Positions 26,651-34,550 of a DNA stretch of 62,551 bases are shown here, one piece after another. The notes beneath the pieces were generated by a model. The model was not told the origin of the DNA. It made no database searches and was given only the letters and a program-made list of their open reading frames with translations. The translations under genes were made by a program, and so were the position numbers. Source of the stretch: an uncultured Chitinophaga sp. (GTDB lineage Bacteria; Bacteroidota; Bacteroidia; Chitinophagales; Chitinophagaceae); the NCBI RefSeq assembly GCF_946479755.1, contig NZ_CAMLHC010000041.1:1-62551 (forward strand), given 5' to 3'. Position 1 is the stretch's first letter; each line of letters begins with the position of its first letter.

Positions 26651-27952
26651 TTACTGCCTGGTCTTTTTCAGTTTTACCTCTACTTTCTCACCGGGCTTGC
26701 TCACGGTCACCACTTTCTGGATAGACGCTCCTGCGCCGGTGCTATAGCTATTATTGACGGTATTGGCACTGGAATACTGGAACATGCCGTTGATATAGTG
26801 ATCTGTGTACCCAACCACTTCAGTCTGGCTGTACGTATGTACAAAACTGAATTCGGTGTACAACATATACTCTCCGGGCATCAGGTTCACAAATTCAAAG
26901 TGACCGGCATCGTCATACACGGTGGTGGTTTTGATACACTCTGCAGCATCGTCCGAAAAGGCAATGCCTTCCCGGCCCTTCTTCCGCTGCGACTCATTTA
27001 CCTTAACCCATTCCTTAAAGTATTCGTTATAGGGGATGAGGACCACCTGCGTGCCCTTGGGAGCCACCTGCTTGGCCTGGATATTCACCACCTGGATTTT
27101 GGACAATAGCTGGCGCCCCTGGTCATGGTCACGGGCAAATGCCTGCCCGGAGATGATGGCTTTACCACCTGTTATCATTTTCAGGGTCGCTGCCTTATCA
27201 AAAGGCGCTTTGATGGTGTTAGCATCAGATTCTGTATCTATCATTCTCACCTGCAACCCACCGGTAAAGATGTCTACCTGCCAGAGACGACGGGTCTTTT
27301 TGTCGATATAGGAGATGGACTTTTCACCGGTGGAAGGTTCCTCTACGGCGACCTCCCATACATCGCGACTGCCGGAGTGGAGGGTCTTATAGACATTGTT
27401 TTTCACTTCCTGCACAACGGCTGTTTTCACGTTTTTTTTGTTCGAAGGCTTGTAGTCATATACCGGAAATTCGGCCTGGTAGCCTGAGCGCAGCGGCAGC
27501 AACGAAAGGATAAAAGGGTAGGTGTAACTGTCAACGAAAGGTTGGTCGCCCGCTTCCTTCACCTGGCGTTTCTTACCGGTTTTCTTATCGATATGATAAC
27601 CGGTAATATCATTGCCGAAGTGTAACACCATCTCTCTCATGTCGTTGTGGGAGGCGCGGTAGATAGGCTGGAAGGTATTCAGATTGGATACGGCGGTGTC
27701 GTTCCACAGGTCCATCCCATGAAAAGCGGTCGTAGCGGTCAGGGAGAACTTGTCCCCACTGGTATTGACACCGATAGAGAATGTACCGATCAGCGTTTCG
27801 TTGCCATCCTGTACCTTGTAGCAGGCCAGCTTATAATTACCGCTCTTCAGCAGTTTGGGATCAAATTTACCCTGTTCCTGGGCACTGCCTGAAACCGCTG
27901 CCAGTAACATAGCGGCGGCGATGACGATCGATTTACGGGAGAGAGAAAACAT
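26651..27952 (-). CDS. Secreted DUF3108-like protein with C-terminal Ig-like domain, paralog 2 of 3
   Basis: 433 residues, same length and domain order as paralog 1: signal peptide 1-24 (…AAVSGSAQ), DUF3108-like half, then Ig-like half. It matches paralog 1 along its full length; differences cluster in the mid-region (GSRDVWEVAVEEPSTGEKSISYIDKKTRRL). A box and -7 element lie 26-73 bp upstream. No clear terminator follows, but the palindrome of paralog 1 lies within 40 bp of its stop. Function unknown. Confidence 0.85.
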   Translation of the reverse strand: MFSLSRKSIVIAAAMLLAAVSGSAQEQGKFDPKLLKSGNYKLACYKVQDGNETLIGTFSIGVNTSGDKFSLTATTAFHGMDLWNDTAVSNLNTFQPIYRASHNDMREMVLHFGNDITGYHIDKKTGKKRQVKEAGDQPFVDSYTYPFILSLLPLRSGYQAEFPVYDYKPSNKKNVKTAVVQEVKNNVYKTLHSGSRDVWEVAVEEPSTGEKSISYIDKKTRRLWQVDIFTGGLQVRMIDTESDANTIKAPFDKAATLKMITGGKAIISGQAFARDHDQGRQLLSKIQVVNIQAKQVAPKGTQVVLIPYNEYFKEWVKVNESQRKKGREGIAFSDDAAECIKTTTVYDDAGHFEFVNLMPGEYMLYTEFSFVHTYSQTEVVGYTDHYINGMFQYSSANTVNNSYSTGAGASIQKVVTVSKPGEKVEVKLKKTRQ

Positions 27953-27977
27953 AGTCCTGATAGTTTATCTGACCATG

Positions 27978-27985
27978 CAAAACTA
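27978..27985 (-). promoter_or_regulatory. Candidate -7 element, paralog 2
   Basis: Minus-strand TAGTTTTG fits TAnnTTTG, 25 bp upstream of the ATG at 27952. Confidence 0.55.
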
Positions 27986-28000
27986 CGCCTTTCAATAAGC

Positions 28001-28025
28001 GTGACCTATACCGGGAAACCAGTAC
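28001..28025 (-). promoter_or_regulatory. Palindromic upstream box, copy 2
   Basis: Plus-strand GTGACCTATACCGGGAAACC followed by AGTAC. It is 24 of 25 identical to copy 3, and its core (28009-28024) corresponds to the perfect palindrome of copy 1 with arms paired 5 of 7. Confidence 0.65.
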
Positions 28026-28036
28026 GTACACAATAG

Positions 28037-28070
28037 AAAAGGCTTCCAGCGAATATCGCTGGAAGCCTTT
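28037..28070 (-). terminator. Terminator after paralog 3
   Basis: AAAGGCTTCCAGCGA-ATA-TCGCTGGAAGCCTTT, a perfect 15-bp stem 26 bp beyond the stop at 28096, with U-run on the minus strand. Its stem resembles the terminator at 25208, which fits duplication of the unit. Confidence 0.85.
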
Positions 28071-28095
28071 CGATGTATCATGTTGCTGCTCTTTA

Positions 28096-29394
28096 TCACC
28101 TCGTCTTCTTCAGTTTCACTTCCACCTTCTCTCCGGGTTTGCTCACCGTCACCATTTTCTTTACGTTCGCCTCCAGGTCTTCGCTGTGTTTCCTGCTTTG
28201 GGTATTGGACACGGTAGTTTGATACACCCCGTTCTTGTAGTATTCTGAATATCCCACCACTTCCATTTCGCGCCAGGTATGGACAAAATTAAATTCTGTA
28301 TATAGCACATAATCTCCGGGCATCAGGTTCACAAATTCAAAGTGACCGGCATCATCGTATACGGTAGTGGTTTTGATACACGCGGCAGCTTCTTCCGACA
28401 GGGGAATTACCTCCAGTCCTTTTTTCTGCTGTGCTTCATTTACTTTGTCCCACTCCTTAAAGTAAGCAGTGTACGGAATAAGAAAGACCTGCGTTCCACG
28501 GGGCGCTACCTGCTTCGGATCCCAGTTTACCAGTTGTATCTTAGCTGTAAAGTGTTTGCTTTGCGAGTGGTTACGGGCAAATACCTGACCTGAGATAGTG
28601 GCCTTGCCACCATTCACCATTTGCAGGGTCGCTTCTTTATCGAAAGGGGCATTGATGGCAGCAGCTCCTGATTCCGTATCCACCATTCTTACCTGCAGTC
28701 CCTTGCTGAATACATCCACCTGCCAGAGATGACGGGTCTTTTTGTCGATATAGGATACCGACTTCTCACCGGTGGAAGGCTCATGAACGGTGACTTCCCA
28801 CACATCATGACTTCCGGTGAGTTTACTCACATAGGTGCTATTCTTTACTTCCTTCACCACAGCCGTCTTCACGTTATCGGTATTCGCCGGCTTGTAGTCA
28901 TACACCTGGAAGTCGGTCTGGTAGCCGGAGCTCAGCGGCAGCAGCGACAAAATGAAAGGGTAGGTGTAACTGTCAACGAAAGACCGGTCTCCCGCTTCAT
29001 TGATCTGGCTCGTCCGGCCTGTTTTCTTGTCTGCATGATAACCTGTGACGTCGTTACCGAAGTGCAGTACCATGTCTCGCATACTGTTGTGCGACGAGCG
29101 GTAGACAGGCTTCAGAGATTTGAGGTCGGATACCGCGGTATCTTTCCATGCTTCCATCCCGGTGAAGGCGGTGATTGCCGTCACCGAAAGCTTGTCACCA
29201 GCGGCATGGATACCGACGGTAATTGTACCGATGGGCGTTTCGTTGCCATTCTTCACTTTATAACAAGCCAGTGTAAAACGGTCGTTCTTCAGCAGTTTAG
29301 GATCAAATTTGCCTTGCGCCAGTGCATGGTGAGTAAGAGTGGCAAGCAGCGTAGCGGCAGTAATGAATATAGTTTTACAGAAGGGAGCAAACAT
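28096..29394 (-). CDS. Secreted DUF3108-like protein with C-terminal Ig-like domain, paralog 3 of 3
   Basis: 432 residues from the ATG at 29394, chosen by alignment with the other paralogs (each starts with MF… and a signal peptide followed by GKFD(P/A)KLLK). The open frame upstream runs through the conserved promoter box, so it is not coding. More diverged than copies 1 and 2, especially in the C-terminal strand set (MEVVGYSEYYKNGVYQTTVS). Own box upstream and strong terminator downstream. Function unknown. Confidence 0.85.
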   Translation of the reverse strand: MFAPFCKTIFITAATLLATLTHHALAQGKFDPKLLKNDRFTLACYKVKNGNETPIGTITVGIHAAGDKLSVTAITAFTGMEAWKDTAVSDLKSLKPVYRSSHNSMRDMVLHFGNDVTGYHADKKTGRTSQINEAGDRSFVDSYTYPFILSLLPLSSGYQTDFQVYDYKPANTDNVKTAVVKEVKNSTYVSKLTGSHDVWEVTVHEPSTGEKSVSYIDKKTRHLWQVDVFSKGLQVRMVDTESGAAAINAPFDKEATLQMVNGGKATISGQVFARNHSQSKHFTAKIQLVNWDPKQVAPRGTQVFLIPYTAYFKEWDKVNEAQQKKGLEVIPLSEEAAACIKTTTVYDDAGHFEFVNLMPGDYVLYTEFNFVHTWREMEVVGYSEYYKNGVYQTTVSNTQSRKHSEDLEANVKKMVTVSKPGEKVEVKLKKTR

Positions 29395-29441
29395 AGTCCG
29401 GGTAGTTTTTCTGACCATGCAAATTAGGTTTTTCAAATAGT

Positions 29442-29466
29442 GTGACCTATACCGGAAAACCAGTAC
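29442..29466 (-). promoter_or_regulatory. Palindromic upstream box, copy 3
   Basis: One base different from copy 2 over 25 bp. A 7-nt -7-like TAATTTG (minus strand, 29420-29426) lies 23 bp downstream of the core, the same spacing as in the other two. Confidence 0.62.
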
Positions 29467-29596
29467 AAGGGAAAAGGGCTTCGGATATTTCAATGGCAGT
29501 CCATGTTTTTGTAGCCACGATGTTAAAGTTTATTGGTAAAAAACATGAGTAATAGGGGGTCTATCTGGCATACTCCCTGAAATGACTTCAAAATGG

Positions 29597-30100
29597 TCAT
29601 TTCCCATATTCGTCTTTTTGAATTGGCTTATTCGAGCCCAAAAATATTGTATGCATTAAATACACTGGTCCTTTTTCATTTATATCAAAAATGTCAGACA
29701 GCCCGGATCGAAAATCTTCAGGTTTAATTGCTTCATGACAATATTCACCTGGGAAAATAACAATGGGCAATAAAATTCTATAATTAATGTTCGAGGATAT
29801 TCCAAAGTAATCCCTCGTTAGGCTCTCAATGTCTAAAACACTACAACTTCTCTTTATTTCCTTCTTAAGTGATTCCGGACAGTCTTTAGAATAAATTAAG
29901 TTATTTTCAATTTTGTCATCTCTGATAGATAGCACTGCAGAAGCAAAGACAATATTACAACTCGACAAATCACGAGGAAGTCTGATTTCCTTTAACAAGG
30001 GACGCAGTATTTCTTCATAGGATTTTTTCTTTTGCCCAAATAAAAAAATCGGCAAAAATAGAAAACAAAGAAATGAGCTTTTTATTAAATTATTTTTCAT
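29597..30100 (-). CDS. Secreted protein of unknown function, paralog B
   Basis: 167 residues with a clear signal peptide (MKNNLIKSSFLCFLFLPIFLFGQ). It aligns along most of its length with the neighbouring 161-residue protein: shared SY(E)I.RPL, (F)ASxVxSI(R/K)DxKIExNL(I/V)YSKxCPESLK(K/N)EIKRS, and SLT(R/K)DYFGI. No known domain. Immediately before its ATG lies an 18-bp copy of the metalloprotease-like gene's end, showing the pair arose by duplication. Probably periplasmic. Confidence 0.75.
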   Translation of the reverse strand: MKNNLIKSSFLCFLFLPIFLFGQKKKSYEEILRPLLKEIRLPRDLSSCNIVFASAVLSIRDDKIENNLIYSKDCPESLKKEIKRSCSVLDIESLTRDYFGISSNINYRILLPIVIFPGEYCHEAIKPEDFRSGLSDIFDINEKGPVYLMHTIFLGSNKPIQKDEYGK

Positions 30101-30101
30101 A

Positions 30102-30119
30102 TTAATTACATTTTGTTCC
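30102..30119 (-). pseudogene. Vestige of the zincin-lipoprotein gene's 3' end
   Basis: Minus strand reads GTKCN-stop, the same five codons and stop that end the lipoprotein gene at 30810-30827. In both places one base separates the stop from the ATG of the small secreted-protein gene. The reading frame is closed by TGA ten codons upstream, so only a stub remains. Confidence 0.55.
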
Positions 30120-30322
30120 AGGACAGATTGTCCATCAGATAGAGTGGGTTAACTCGAGTATGGTAACATGGAAGCGTATAGGGCATAAAAAGCGGACGTA
30201 TTTACCATCCGGTGAAAAATTTTATAATTAGTTAACTTAAGAATTGAATTTACACAATTCGTAAATGCTACTTGATGCTTCAATAATAACTATTGCCTGG
30301 ATGAATCTATGGCATATTACTG

Positions 30323-30808
30323 CTATTGAATTGCCTTTCTTGTTTCGATTATTAATGCGTCCATAAGAAACACTGGCTGTTGCCTGCTAACGGCAAAGCC
30401 ATTAGACATAATGGTCCCAAAATTCACAGATTTTGTTGAATCTTGGCTATATTGATCCGGATAGATAAATATAGGTAACCATATCTTGTAATTAGTATTG
30501 GGAGTTATTCCAAAATAATCCTTTGTTAGGCTTTTAACATCCAAAAAGCCAAGGCTTCTTTTTATTTCATTTTTGAGCGATTCCGGACAACCTTTCGAAT
30601 ATACAAGGTTACTCTCAATTTTATTGTCTTTTATAGATGCCACTACAGAAGCAAAGAAAAATTTACAATCCTCCAACTCACGAGGGACTTTGAATTGCAT
30701 TACTAATGGACGGTATATTTCGTAGCTACTTTTTCTATTTTGTCCAAATAATAAAATTGGTAAGAATAGCGAACCAGTAATTATTATTTTTATTAGTTTA
30801 TCTCTCAT
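30323..30808 (-). CDS. Secreted protein of unknown function, paralog A
   Basis: 161 residues with a signal peptide (MRDKLIKIIITGSLFLPILLFGQ). It is the paralog of the gene at 29597-30100 and has no recognised domain. Its ATG lies one base after the stop of the zincin-like lipoprotein gene, so the two are translationally coupled and may act together. AT-rich compared with the core genes to the right. A binding partner or inhibitor of the protease is one speculation. Confidence 0.75.
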   Translation of the reverse strand: MRDKLIKIIITGSLFLPILLFGQNRKSSYEIYRPLVMQFKVPRELEDCKFFFASVVASIKDNKIESNLVYSKGCPESLKNEIKRSLGFLDVKSLTKDYFGITPNTNYKIWLPIFIYPDQYSQDSTKSVNFGTIMSNGFAVSRQQPVFLMDALIIETRKAIQ

Positions 30809-30809
30809 G

Positions 30810-32123
30810 TTAATTGCACTTTGTTCCTGATACGGAAGTTCTATAATTTTTATTAATCTCTATTATTTTTTGTGCAGCCGTAGGTGAGGTTCTGACCAGT
30901 TGTTTCCATGCATATGATTCGTGTACTCCTCCCCAAGCTAATGCCTTAGCGTTGTCGTCACTAATTGTTGGAAACACCGTTTTTATCCCACTGGCCATTT
31001 TGTCGATGTAAAATAAGCCCATTTCATTATGGTCTACAAGCGGATTAACCTTTTTTGCTAATAAATAGGCATGAATTACTTCATGTAATATAGTAGCCAC
31101 AATGTACTCTTTAGACGAATTAAATTTTGTGATCAACTTGCTATTCAAAGTAATATTCATGTTCGTGGTTGTTTTCCCATCTGTCAAAGTAAAGGAGGCA
31201 GTAGTTATTCCATCAATTGTATCGGCCATGGGTTCTTCATAAAAGCGGGCATTGAGTCTATCAGACTGATTGAATATGTTTCTTAGAATGTCGGAAACCT
31301 GACTTTGAAGGGTACCGCTCGATACAGAATTGAGTGCACTAATGAAACATGGATTTGTCAAATTATTTTGAATCTCTCTTAGCGAATAATAGCTGTATCC
31401 TCCGACTGGAGTGCTACTGCCCCCGCCTGTTTCAGGGTATCCTCCGCCATCTCCGCCTCCCCCAACACCGTCTTCGTTGAGATAACATTTCGTCGTTGAG
31501 CCATTATAAGAGCAATTCTCTTCAGTACCAACATAAGTACAATAATAGTAATCATTTGTCACGCACTCAACGCTGTTTTCAGTTTGAGGCATATTAATGT
31601 CTATGTGATGAGTGGTAATTTGTTTTCCTCTTCCGTTGATATATCTAAAACTCTTTGTTATGGTTCCATCCCAGCGTTGCACTACAATATCACCCGTAAA
31701 TTTTCCGCCATAACTATAAGCCGTGGGGTACTTATACAGTACCTCCGCCTTGAACCTGTTTTCGGACTTGTAAATAATCAGAAAAGCATTGTTTTGCAAT
31801 AGTTGTTTGGTTTTTCCTTTATCACTCGATACATAAATATTCGGAATCAGTAAAGGAACCACGACAGTTTTGCCAAAGGCCAAATCCTGTGTGAATGCCT
31901 TAGACCAATCGGCATTTTTGATAAATGGGAGTTTATCCGCGCTCTCTGGTTTAGGAATATCATCACCGATGTCTCTGCCCGTCACTACTTTGCTTTCAAA
32001 GTAGGATTTGGCTTCGGACATTAGGTCAGAGGGTACCGGCGCCTGTGAATTTTCATGTTTTGTGCAGGCGTAAAATGTTGACAAGCATGCTAACAAAAGA
32101 AATGGAATCAATTTGGGATACAT
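30810..32123 (-). CDS. Lipoprotein with HExxH zincin motif (putative metallopeptidase)
   Basis: 437 residues from ATG 32123, chosen because it starts a lipoprotein signal ending at Cys20 (FYAC). The middle has a Cys-rich stretch and a Gly-rich linker (DGVGGGGDGGGYPETGGGSS). The C-terminal third carries TILHEVIHAYLL (about residues 343-354), the HExxH zinc site of zincins; His374 in VDHNEMG could be the third ligand. No family identified, so peptidase activity is inferred. First gene of a coupled pair with a small secreted protein. Confidence 0.75.
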   Translation of the reverse strand: MYPKLIPFLLLACLSTFYACTKHENSQAPVPSDLMSEAKSYFESKVVTGRDIGDDIPKPESADKLPFIKNADWSKAFTQDLAFGKTVVVPLLIPNIYVSSDKGKTKQLLQNNAFLIIYKSENRFKAEVLYKYPTAYSYGGKFTGDIVVQRWDGTITKSFRYINGRGKQITTHHIDINMPQTENSVECVTNDYYYCTYVGTEENCSYNGSTTKCYLNEDGVGGGGDGGGYPETGGGSSTPVGGYSYYSLREIQNNLTNPCFISALNSVSSGTLQSQVSDILRNIFNQSDRLNARFYEEPMADTIDGITTASFTLTDGKTTTNMNITLNSKLITKFNSSKEYIVATILHEVIHAYLLAKKVNPLVDHNEMGLFYIDKMASGIKTVFPTISDDNAKALAWGGVHESYAWKQLVRTSPTAAQKIIEINKNYRTSVSGTKCN

Positions 32124-32246
32124 GTTATTGATTATTTTAATATTAAAACACATTCTGGGTAACCAACATTATCAGGGTAATTGAATATAGCGGGGTATTA
32201 TTTGATCCACATAAATATATTACTTATACCTTATAACACAATATAA

Positions 32247-32396
32247 TTATCGTTATCGCTTAATAATAATGGTGAGCCAACAGAGGTAAGCAATATATTT
32301 AAAGCCGGAGCTAATTTCTTTTTTCCGAAACCGATAACCGGCACTGATTTTCTTATGGACATGATAGAGCAGTGCCTCAATGAAACCAAAGCTTAA
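32247..32396 (+). pseudogene. C-terminal fragment of a response-regulator receiver domain
   Basis: Reading frame of 49 codons ending TAA at 32394, with an in-frame stop at 32244-32246. The product ends …SNIFKAGANFFFPKPITGTDFLMDMI…, matching the end of a CheY-like receiver (the GAN.(Y/F)..KP motif and last helix). The phosphorylated Asp region is absent and no start codon fits. Likely a decayed remnant. Confidence 0.55.
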
Positions 32397-32483
32397 TGAT
32401 CTAATTTAAAAACAATTTGGAATGATTGGCAATAAAAATCTACCGCTAATTTTGCAAATGTCAGGTCATTTGTTAGGTACATT

Positions 32484-32521
32484 AAAAAAGGCTCCCAACG
32501 CATCCGCGCTGAAAGCCTTTA
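32484..32521 (-). terminator. Terminator downstream of tRNA-Met
   Basis: AAAGGCT…AGCCTTT stem with internal pairing and a U-run on the minus strand, starting 9 bp after the tRNA 3' end. Confidence 0.7.
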
Positions 32522-32529
32522 GTGTAGTG

Positions 32530-32603
32530 TGCTCCCACCAGGGCATGATCCTGGGACCCCCTGATTATGAGTCAGGTGCTCTAACCAACTGAGCTATAGG
32601 AGC
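32530..32603 (-). tRNA. tRNA-Met (CAT anticodon, elongator type)
   Basis: 74 nt with a complete cloverleaf. Acceptor GCTCCTA pairs with TGGGAGC, discriminator A; D stem GCTC/GAGC; anticodon stem CCTGA/TCAGG with loop CTCATAA, anticodon CAT; T stem CCAGG/CCTGG. The first pair is G-C, so it is not the initiator. CCA is not encoded. A tRNA-Ile2 read by lysidine is possible with this anticodon but less likely. The T-loop is unusual: ATCATGC instead of TTCAANY. Confidence 0.9.
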
Positions 32604-32735
32604 CGTTCCGAAGAACTAAAATCCCCTTTTTCAAGGGACGGCAAAGTTAATTATTTCCCCGAATTATCCTAAATTTTTTTTACTTATAGGCACGTATACG
32701 CCTATACTGTAAAAAATCTGCTTTCTTTGTATCCC

Positions 32736-33362
32736 ATGAAAAACATCAAAAACATCATCTTCGATCTGGGAGGGGTGATCCTCAATATAGACCATCAGTT
32801 GACCCGTGAGGCTTTCACGGCGCTGGGGGTGCAGCATTTTGAACAATTATACAACCAGTTCAAAGGCTCCCGGTTGTTCGACAACCTGGAGACAGGGCAT
32901 ATCACACCGGAGGGTTTTCTGGCGGAAATGAAGAAACATGTGGCGGAAGGCGTGACGGACGAACAGATCATCGCGGCCTGGAATGCCATGCTGCTGGACT
33001 TCCCCCTGCAACGTTTACAGCTGCTGCAGCAGCTAAGGCAGCATTACGGTATGTATTTGCTGAGCAATACGAATGCGATACACCTGGAAACGTTTAACAG
33101 GATCCTGCAGGACACGCGGGGCATCCCGTCGTTGTCGGTGTTTTTCGACAAGGCGTATTATTCCCACCTGATGGGTTACCGGAAACCGGACCGGGAGTCA
33201 TACCAGATGGTGCTGGACGAGAACGGGCTGAAAGCGGAAGAGACCTTATTTATTGATGATACGTTGCCCAATATAGAAGGGGCGAAGGTGGTGGGCTTAC
33301 AAACGCTTCACCTGCAGGCGCCGAAGACGATAGTGGACATTTTCCGGCCGCAGAACGGCTGA
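32736..33362 (+). CDS. HAD-IA family phosphatase (YihX-like)
   Basis: 208 residues from ATG 32736. HAD motifs: IIFDLGGVILNID (motif I, Asp nucleophile followed by Gly rather than the second Asp, as in YihX), LLSNTNAIH (motif II), GYRKPDRESY (motif III) and LFIDDTLPNIEGA (motif IV). YihX dephosphorylates glucose-1-phosphate; the substrate here is not fixed. A bidirectional terminator follows, convergent with the DUF4834 gene. Confidence 0.88.
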   Translation: MKNIKNIIFDLGGVILNIDHQLTREAFTALGVQHFEQLYNQFKGSRLFDNLETGHITPEGFLAEMKKHVAEGVTDEQIIAAWNAMLLDFPLQRLQLLQQLRQHYGMYLLSNTNAIHLETFNRILQDTRGIPSLSVFFDKAYYSHLMGYRKPDRESYQMVLDENGLKAEETLFIDDTLPNIEGAKVVGLQTLHLQAPKTIVDIFRPQNG

Positions 33363-33379
33363 TGATAATAAGAGATAAT

Positions 33380-33406
33380 AAAAAAGGCCGCATCGCGGCC
33401 TTTTTC
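33380..33406. terminator. Bidirectional terminator
   Basis: AAAAAGGCCGC-ATC-GCGGCCTTTTT with runs on both sides, between convergent HAD and DUF4834 genes. Confidence 0.9.
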
Positions 33407-33660
33407 TATTTCACTTCTTCAAAGTCGATGTAATCGTCTCGTTTCGGCGGCTGCGAACCCGGTCGCTGGGTGGACTGCTGCTGGGAATTATATCCCTGCT
33501 GGGCGGCCTGCTGCTGCTCATACTGTTGACGCATGTGTTGCTGGATGTCGCTCATCTGCTTACGAACCGCCTTGGTGGACCTGTAAACCGGTATGATAAA
33601 ATCAAATACCAGCTTATACAGCAGCCACGCAAAAAACATGTATAGTAAAAGTTTCAACAT
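33406..33660 (-). CDS. DUF4834 small membrane protein
   Basis: 84 residues: one N-terminal membrane helix (about 2-24), then a Gln-rich tail (HMRQQYEQQQAAQQGYNSQQQ) ending DDYIDFEEVK, the conserved C-terminus of DUF4834. Found mainly in Bacteroidota; function unknown. A TACCTTTG promoter box lies just upstream. Confidence 0.82.
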   Translation of the reverse strand: MLKLLLYMFFAWLLYKLVFDFIIPVYRSTKAVRKQMSDIQQHMRQQYEQQQAAQQGYNSQQQSTQRPGSQPPKRDDYIDFEEVK

Positions 33661-33667
33661 AGTGCGA

Positions 33668-33675
33668 CAAAGGTA
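33668..33675 (-). promoter_or_regulatory. Candidate -7 element upstream of DUF4834 gene
   Basis: Minus-strand TACCTTTG, fits TAnnTTTG, 7 bp from the ATG at 33660. That would give a very short or absent 5' leader. Confidence 0.4.
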
Positions 33676-33737
33676 GCAGATTATCTTTCCGTTAACCGGA
33701 TAATCCGCTGATTTTAAGGTTTCTTTAACGTTGCCTG

Positions 33738-34088
33738 TTACAGGCCCAACAGTGCGGCGCAGGACAGCGCTTCCTTTTTATTGAATTCCCATGCCAGCCG
33801 GCGATGGTTGACCGCATCGATGATGGTGCCGATCATGCAAAAGCCGAAGGTCACGAAGTAGAGGATGCCCATGGCGATCTGGTTGAGCATAAAACGCTGG
33901 ATCCCCGCAGCGCCTACCAATCCTATCAGGCAGCAGATCAGGATCATCTGGGGATCTTTCCGGCGGGACTGGTACAATGCCAGAAAACGTTGCTTGTTTT
34001 CGGAGCTGTAGCCTTTGGTCAGTTCCTGCAGCCACAGCATTTCTTCCTGTTCGATGCCCGGTAACATGGCATATGAAAAATCAGACAT
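33738..34088 (-). CDS. TM2 domain-containing membrane protein
   Basis: 116 residues. The soluble N-terminal ~48 residues lead into two helices (MILICCLIGLVGAAG and GILYFVTFGFCMIGTIID) with the TM2 fingerprint between them (QRFMLNQ…GILYF…G.C.IGTIIDAV). Follows the DUF2752 gene by 6 bp, a frequent pairing. Function unknown. Confidence 0.92.
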   Translation of the reverse strand: MSDFSYAMLPGIEQEEMLWLQELTKGYSSENKQRFLALYQSRRKDPQMILICCLIGLVGAAGIQRFMLNQIAMGILYFVTFGFCMIGTIIDAVNHRRLAWEFNKKEALSCAALLGL

Positions 34089-34094
34089 AACGAT

Positions 34095-34391
34095 TTATTG
34101 TAATTTAAATTCAACAAATTGAAGCCGGGCCAGCTGGACGGTCCGGTAAACCAGCATGACGACCACGGCGGGTGCCAGCCAGTGGTGGTGTACGGCTTCC
34201 TGCCACTTTCCATGCAGGAAAAAATGGATTCCGTGTCCCAGCCCGCAACCGGGGCAGAAGGGGATACCCATCTTTTTAAACAGGCACAGCGAGGGCTGAC
34301 CGGCAGCCGGGTCCAGAAAAAACAATCCTGTCAGACCCGCCGGCCAGGCCAGCAGTTCCAGGGGAAGTTTCTTCAGGAACGTAAATATCAT
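34095..34391 (-). CDS. DUF2752 membrane protein
   Basis: 98 residues with the hallmark CPGCGLGHGI motif (about residues 46-55) between hydrophobic segments. The cysteine motif suggests metal or redox binding but no activity is known. Cotranscribed with the TM2 gene. Confidence 0.9.
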   Translation of the reverse strand: MIFTFLKKLPLELLAWPAGLTGLFFLDPAAGQPSLCLFKKMGIPFCPGCGLGHGIHFFLHGKWQEAVHHHWLAPAVVVMLVYRTVQLARLQFVEFKLQ

Positions 34392-34458
34392 TAAAAAAAT
34401 TTAAATATGTTCTGTTAATGGGGCTGTCTGTGGTCTGAATTCACTCCAAGTTAAAGAT

Positions 34459-34491
34459 TTTGTTTTTCAATCAAAATAATTTGTAGATTTG
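34459..34491 (+). promoter_or_regulatory. Promoter of the rimP-nusA-infB operon
   Basis: TTTG at 34459-34462 and TAGATTTG at 34484-34491, separated by 21 bp, match the Bacteroidota -33/-7 pattern. Expected start site is about 34497-34499. Confidence 0.7.
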
Positions 34492-34513
34492 CATCAGGAA
34501 AAATGATTCAAAC

Positions 34514-34548
34514 GAAGGGGACGAGAGAACGTCCCCTTCTCGTTTTTT
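34514..34548 (+). terminator. Terminator-like hairpin forming the rimP leader
   Basis: GAAGGGGAC…GTCCCCTTC, a perfect 9-bp stem, followed by TCG and six Ts, ending 2 bp before the rimP ATG. It lies inside the predicted leader and could act as an attenuator for a transcription/translation-factor operon. Confidence 0.7.
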
Positions 34549-34550
34549 GT

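Noticed and set aside
29395..29493. N-terminal extension of the third DUF3108-like protein
   Set aside because: It covers the conserved upstream box and -7-like element, and paralogs start at the aligned later ATG.
34503..34550. N-terminal extension of RimP from the ATG at 34503
   Set aside because: It would translate through the leader hairpin and precedes the conserved RimP start; the ATG is also within a few bases of the expected transcription start.
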